NCBI GenBank assembly: GCA_035640715.1
Contig: DASQVO010000058.1
Coordinates: 1-6,178, forward strand
Length of the DNA stretch: 6,178 nt
Reading direction: 5' to 3'
Source of the DNA: DASQVO01 sp035640715
GTDB taxonomy: Bacteria > Actinomycetota > Actinomycetes > Streptosporangiales > Streptosporangiaceae
Shown here: in pieces, positions 5,895 through 6,178 of the stretch
Layout: each line of letters starts with the position of its first letter
Numbering within the stretch: the stretch's first letter is position 1
Made by a program: the position numbers and the translations under genes
Notes under the pieces: generated by a model
What the model was told of the DNA's origin: nothing
Database searches by the model: none
What the model saw: the letters and a program-made list of their open reading frames with translations, nothing else

Positions 5895-6178
5895 ATGCCG
5901 ATGAGCGAGAACAACCCCGGTAAGACGATCAGGGTCTTCCTGCTGGATGATCACGAACTCGTCCGGATAGGGGTCCGCGACCTGCTGGAGGCCCAGCCGG
6001 ACATCCGCGTGGTCGGCGAGGCCGGCACCGCGTCATCAGCACTGGCCCGGATCCCGGCGCTGCAGCCGGACGTGGCCGTGCTCGACGTCCGGCTGCCCGA
6101 CGGTGACGGCGTCACCGTCTGCCGGGAAATCCGGTCCCGGATGCCGGAGGTGGCCTGCCTGATGCTCACCTCCTTCGA
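5895..6178 (+). CDS. DevR/DosR-like (NarL/FixJ family) response regulator, N-terminal receiver domain, 3'-truncated
   Basis: The frame opens at ATG 5895 (in-frame stop at 5853-5855 upstream) and runs off the window after 94 complete codons, so only the receiver domain is seen. IRVFLLDDHELVRIGVRDLL at 12-31 carries the acidic pair Asp18/Asp19. DVAVLDVRLPDGDG at 59-72 holds the phospho-acceptor Asp64. LMLTSF at 89-94 has the switch Thr92. The sequence closely follows mycobacterial DevR/DosR (VFLVDDHEVVRRGL, PDVAVLDVRLPDGNG, LILTSY). Such proteins receive phosphate from haem- or redox-sensing histidine kinases and bind DNA through a C-terminal LuxR-type helix-turn-helix, here beyond the window. 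The ATG at 5901 is an alternative start. It is divergent from xfp-ackA, and DosR-like boxes lie 217 bp upstream, suggesting autoregulation and control of the operon. The receiver family is certain; the DevR-type role is likely. Confidence 0.9.
   Translation, partial: MPMSENNPGKTIRVFLLDDHELVRIGVRDLLEAQPDIRVVGEAGTASSALARIPALQPDVAVLDVRLPDGDGVTVCREIRSRMPEVACLMLTSF

Noticed and set aside
5612..5914. 100-codon minus-strand open frame between xfp and the regulator gene
   Set aside because: No recognisable family, mixed third-codon bases unlike neighbouring genes, no good ribosome binding site, and it overlaps both the regulator start and the DosR-like boxes.

Overview
The window reads as chromosomal DNA of a high-GC actinobacterium. 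Codons end mostly in G or C, and the protein families and their order (GNAT/acyl-CoA-synthetase-type protein, acetate kinase, phosphoketolase, DevR/DosR-type response regulator) are typical of actinomycete hypoxia/dormancy or stress loci. I cannot place it below phylum level from the sequence alone. Gene names rest on recognised motifs and remembered family sequences, not on a search.

Layout. Positions 2-1384 (+) hold the C-terminal part of an NDP-forming acyl-CoA synthetase-like protein (CoA-ligase and ATP-grasp regions), probably the tail of a Pat-like GNAT/synthetase fusion whose N-terminus lies outside the window. Positions 1385-1949 have no intact gene. They contain a short minus-strand reading frame that looks like the C-terminus of a pyridoxamine-5'-phosphate-oxidase-like (PPOX) protein, plus a small cluster of GTCAC/GTGAC repeats. 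Positions 5419-1950 (-) are a two-gene operon: phosphoketolase (xfp) followed by acetate kinase (ackA), with the stop of one and the start of the other overlapping as TGATG. Positions 5420-5894 are the divergent control region. From 5895 (+) to the window end runs the receiver domain of a DevR/DosR-like response regulator, cut by the window edge.

How the parts fit. Phosphoketolase splits xylulose-5-phosphate or fructose-6-phosphate with phosphate to give acetyl phosphate, and acetate kinase turns acetyl phosphate and ADP into acetate and ATP. Together they give substrate-level ATP without oxygen or net NADH production. Midway between xfp and the regulator gene are two tandem sites resembling the mycobacterial DosR box, 23 bp apart and about 215 bp from each start codon. 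The simplest reading is a hypoxia/redox-responsive acetyl-phosphate bypass controlled by the adjacent DevR-like regulator or a paralogue. The upstream synthetase-like protein carries Phe-Arg where active ADP-forming synthetases have the Ser-His of the phospho-histidine motif, so it may be a sensor or regulatory domain rather than an acetate-activating enzyme.

Nothing here is a clearly new system. The most informative signals are the tandem DosR-like boxes, the missing histidine, and the PPOX remnant.
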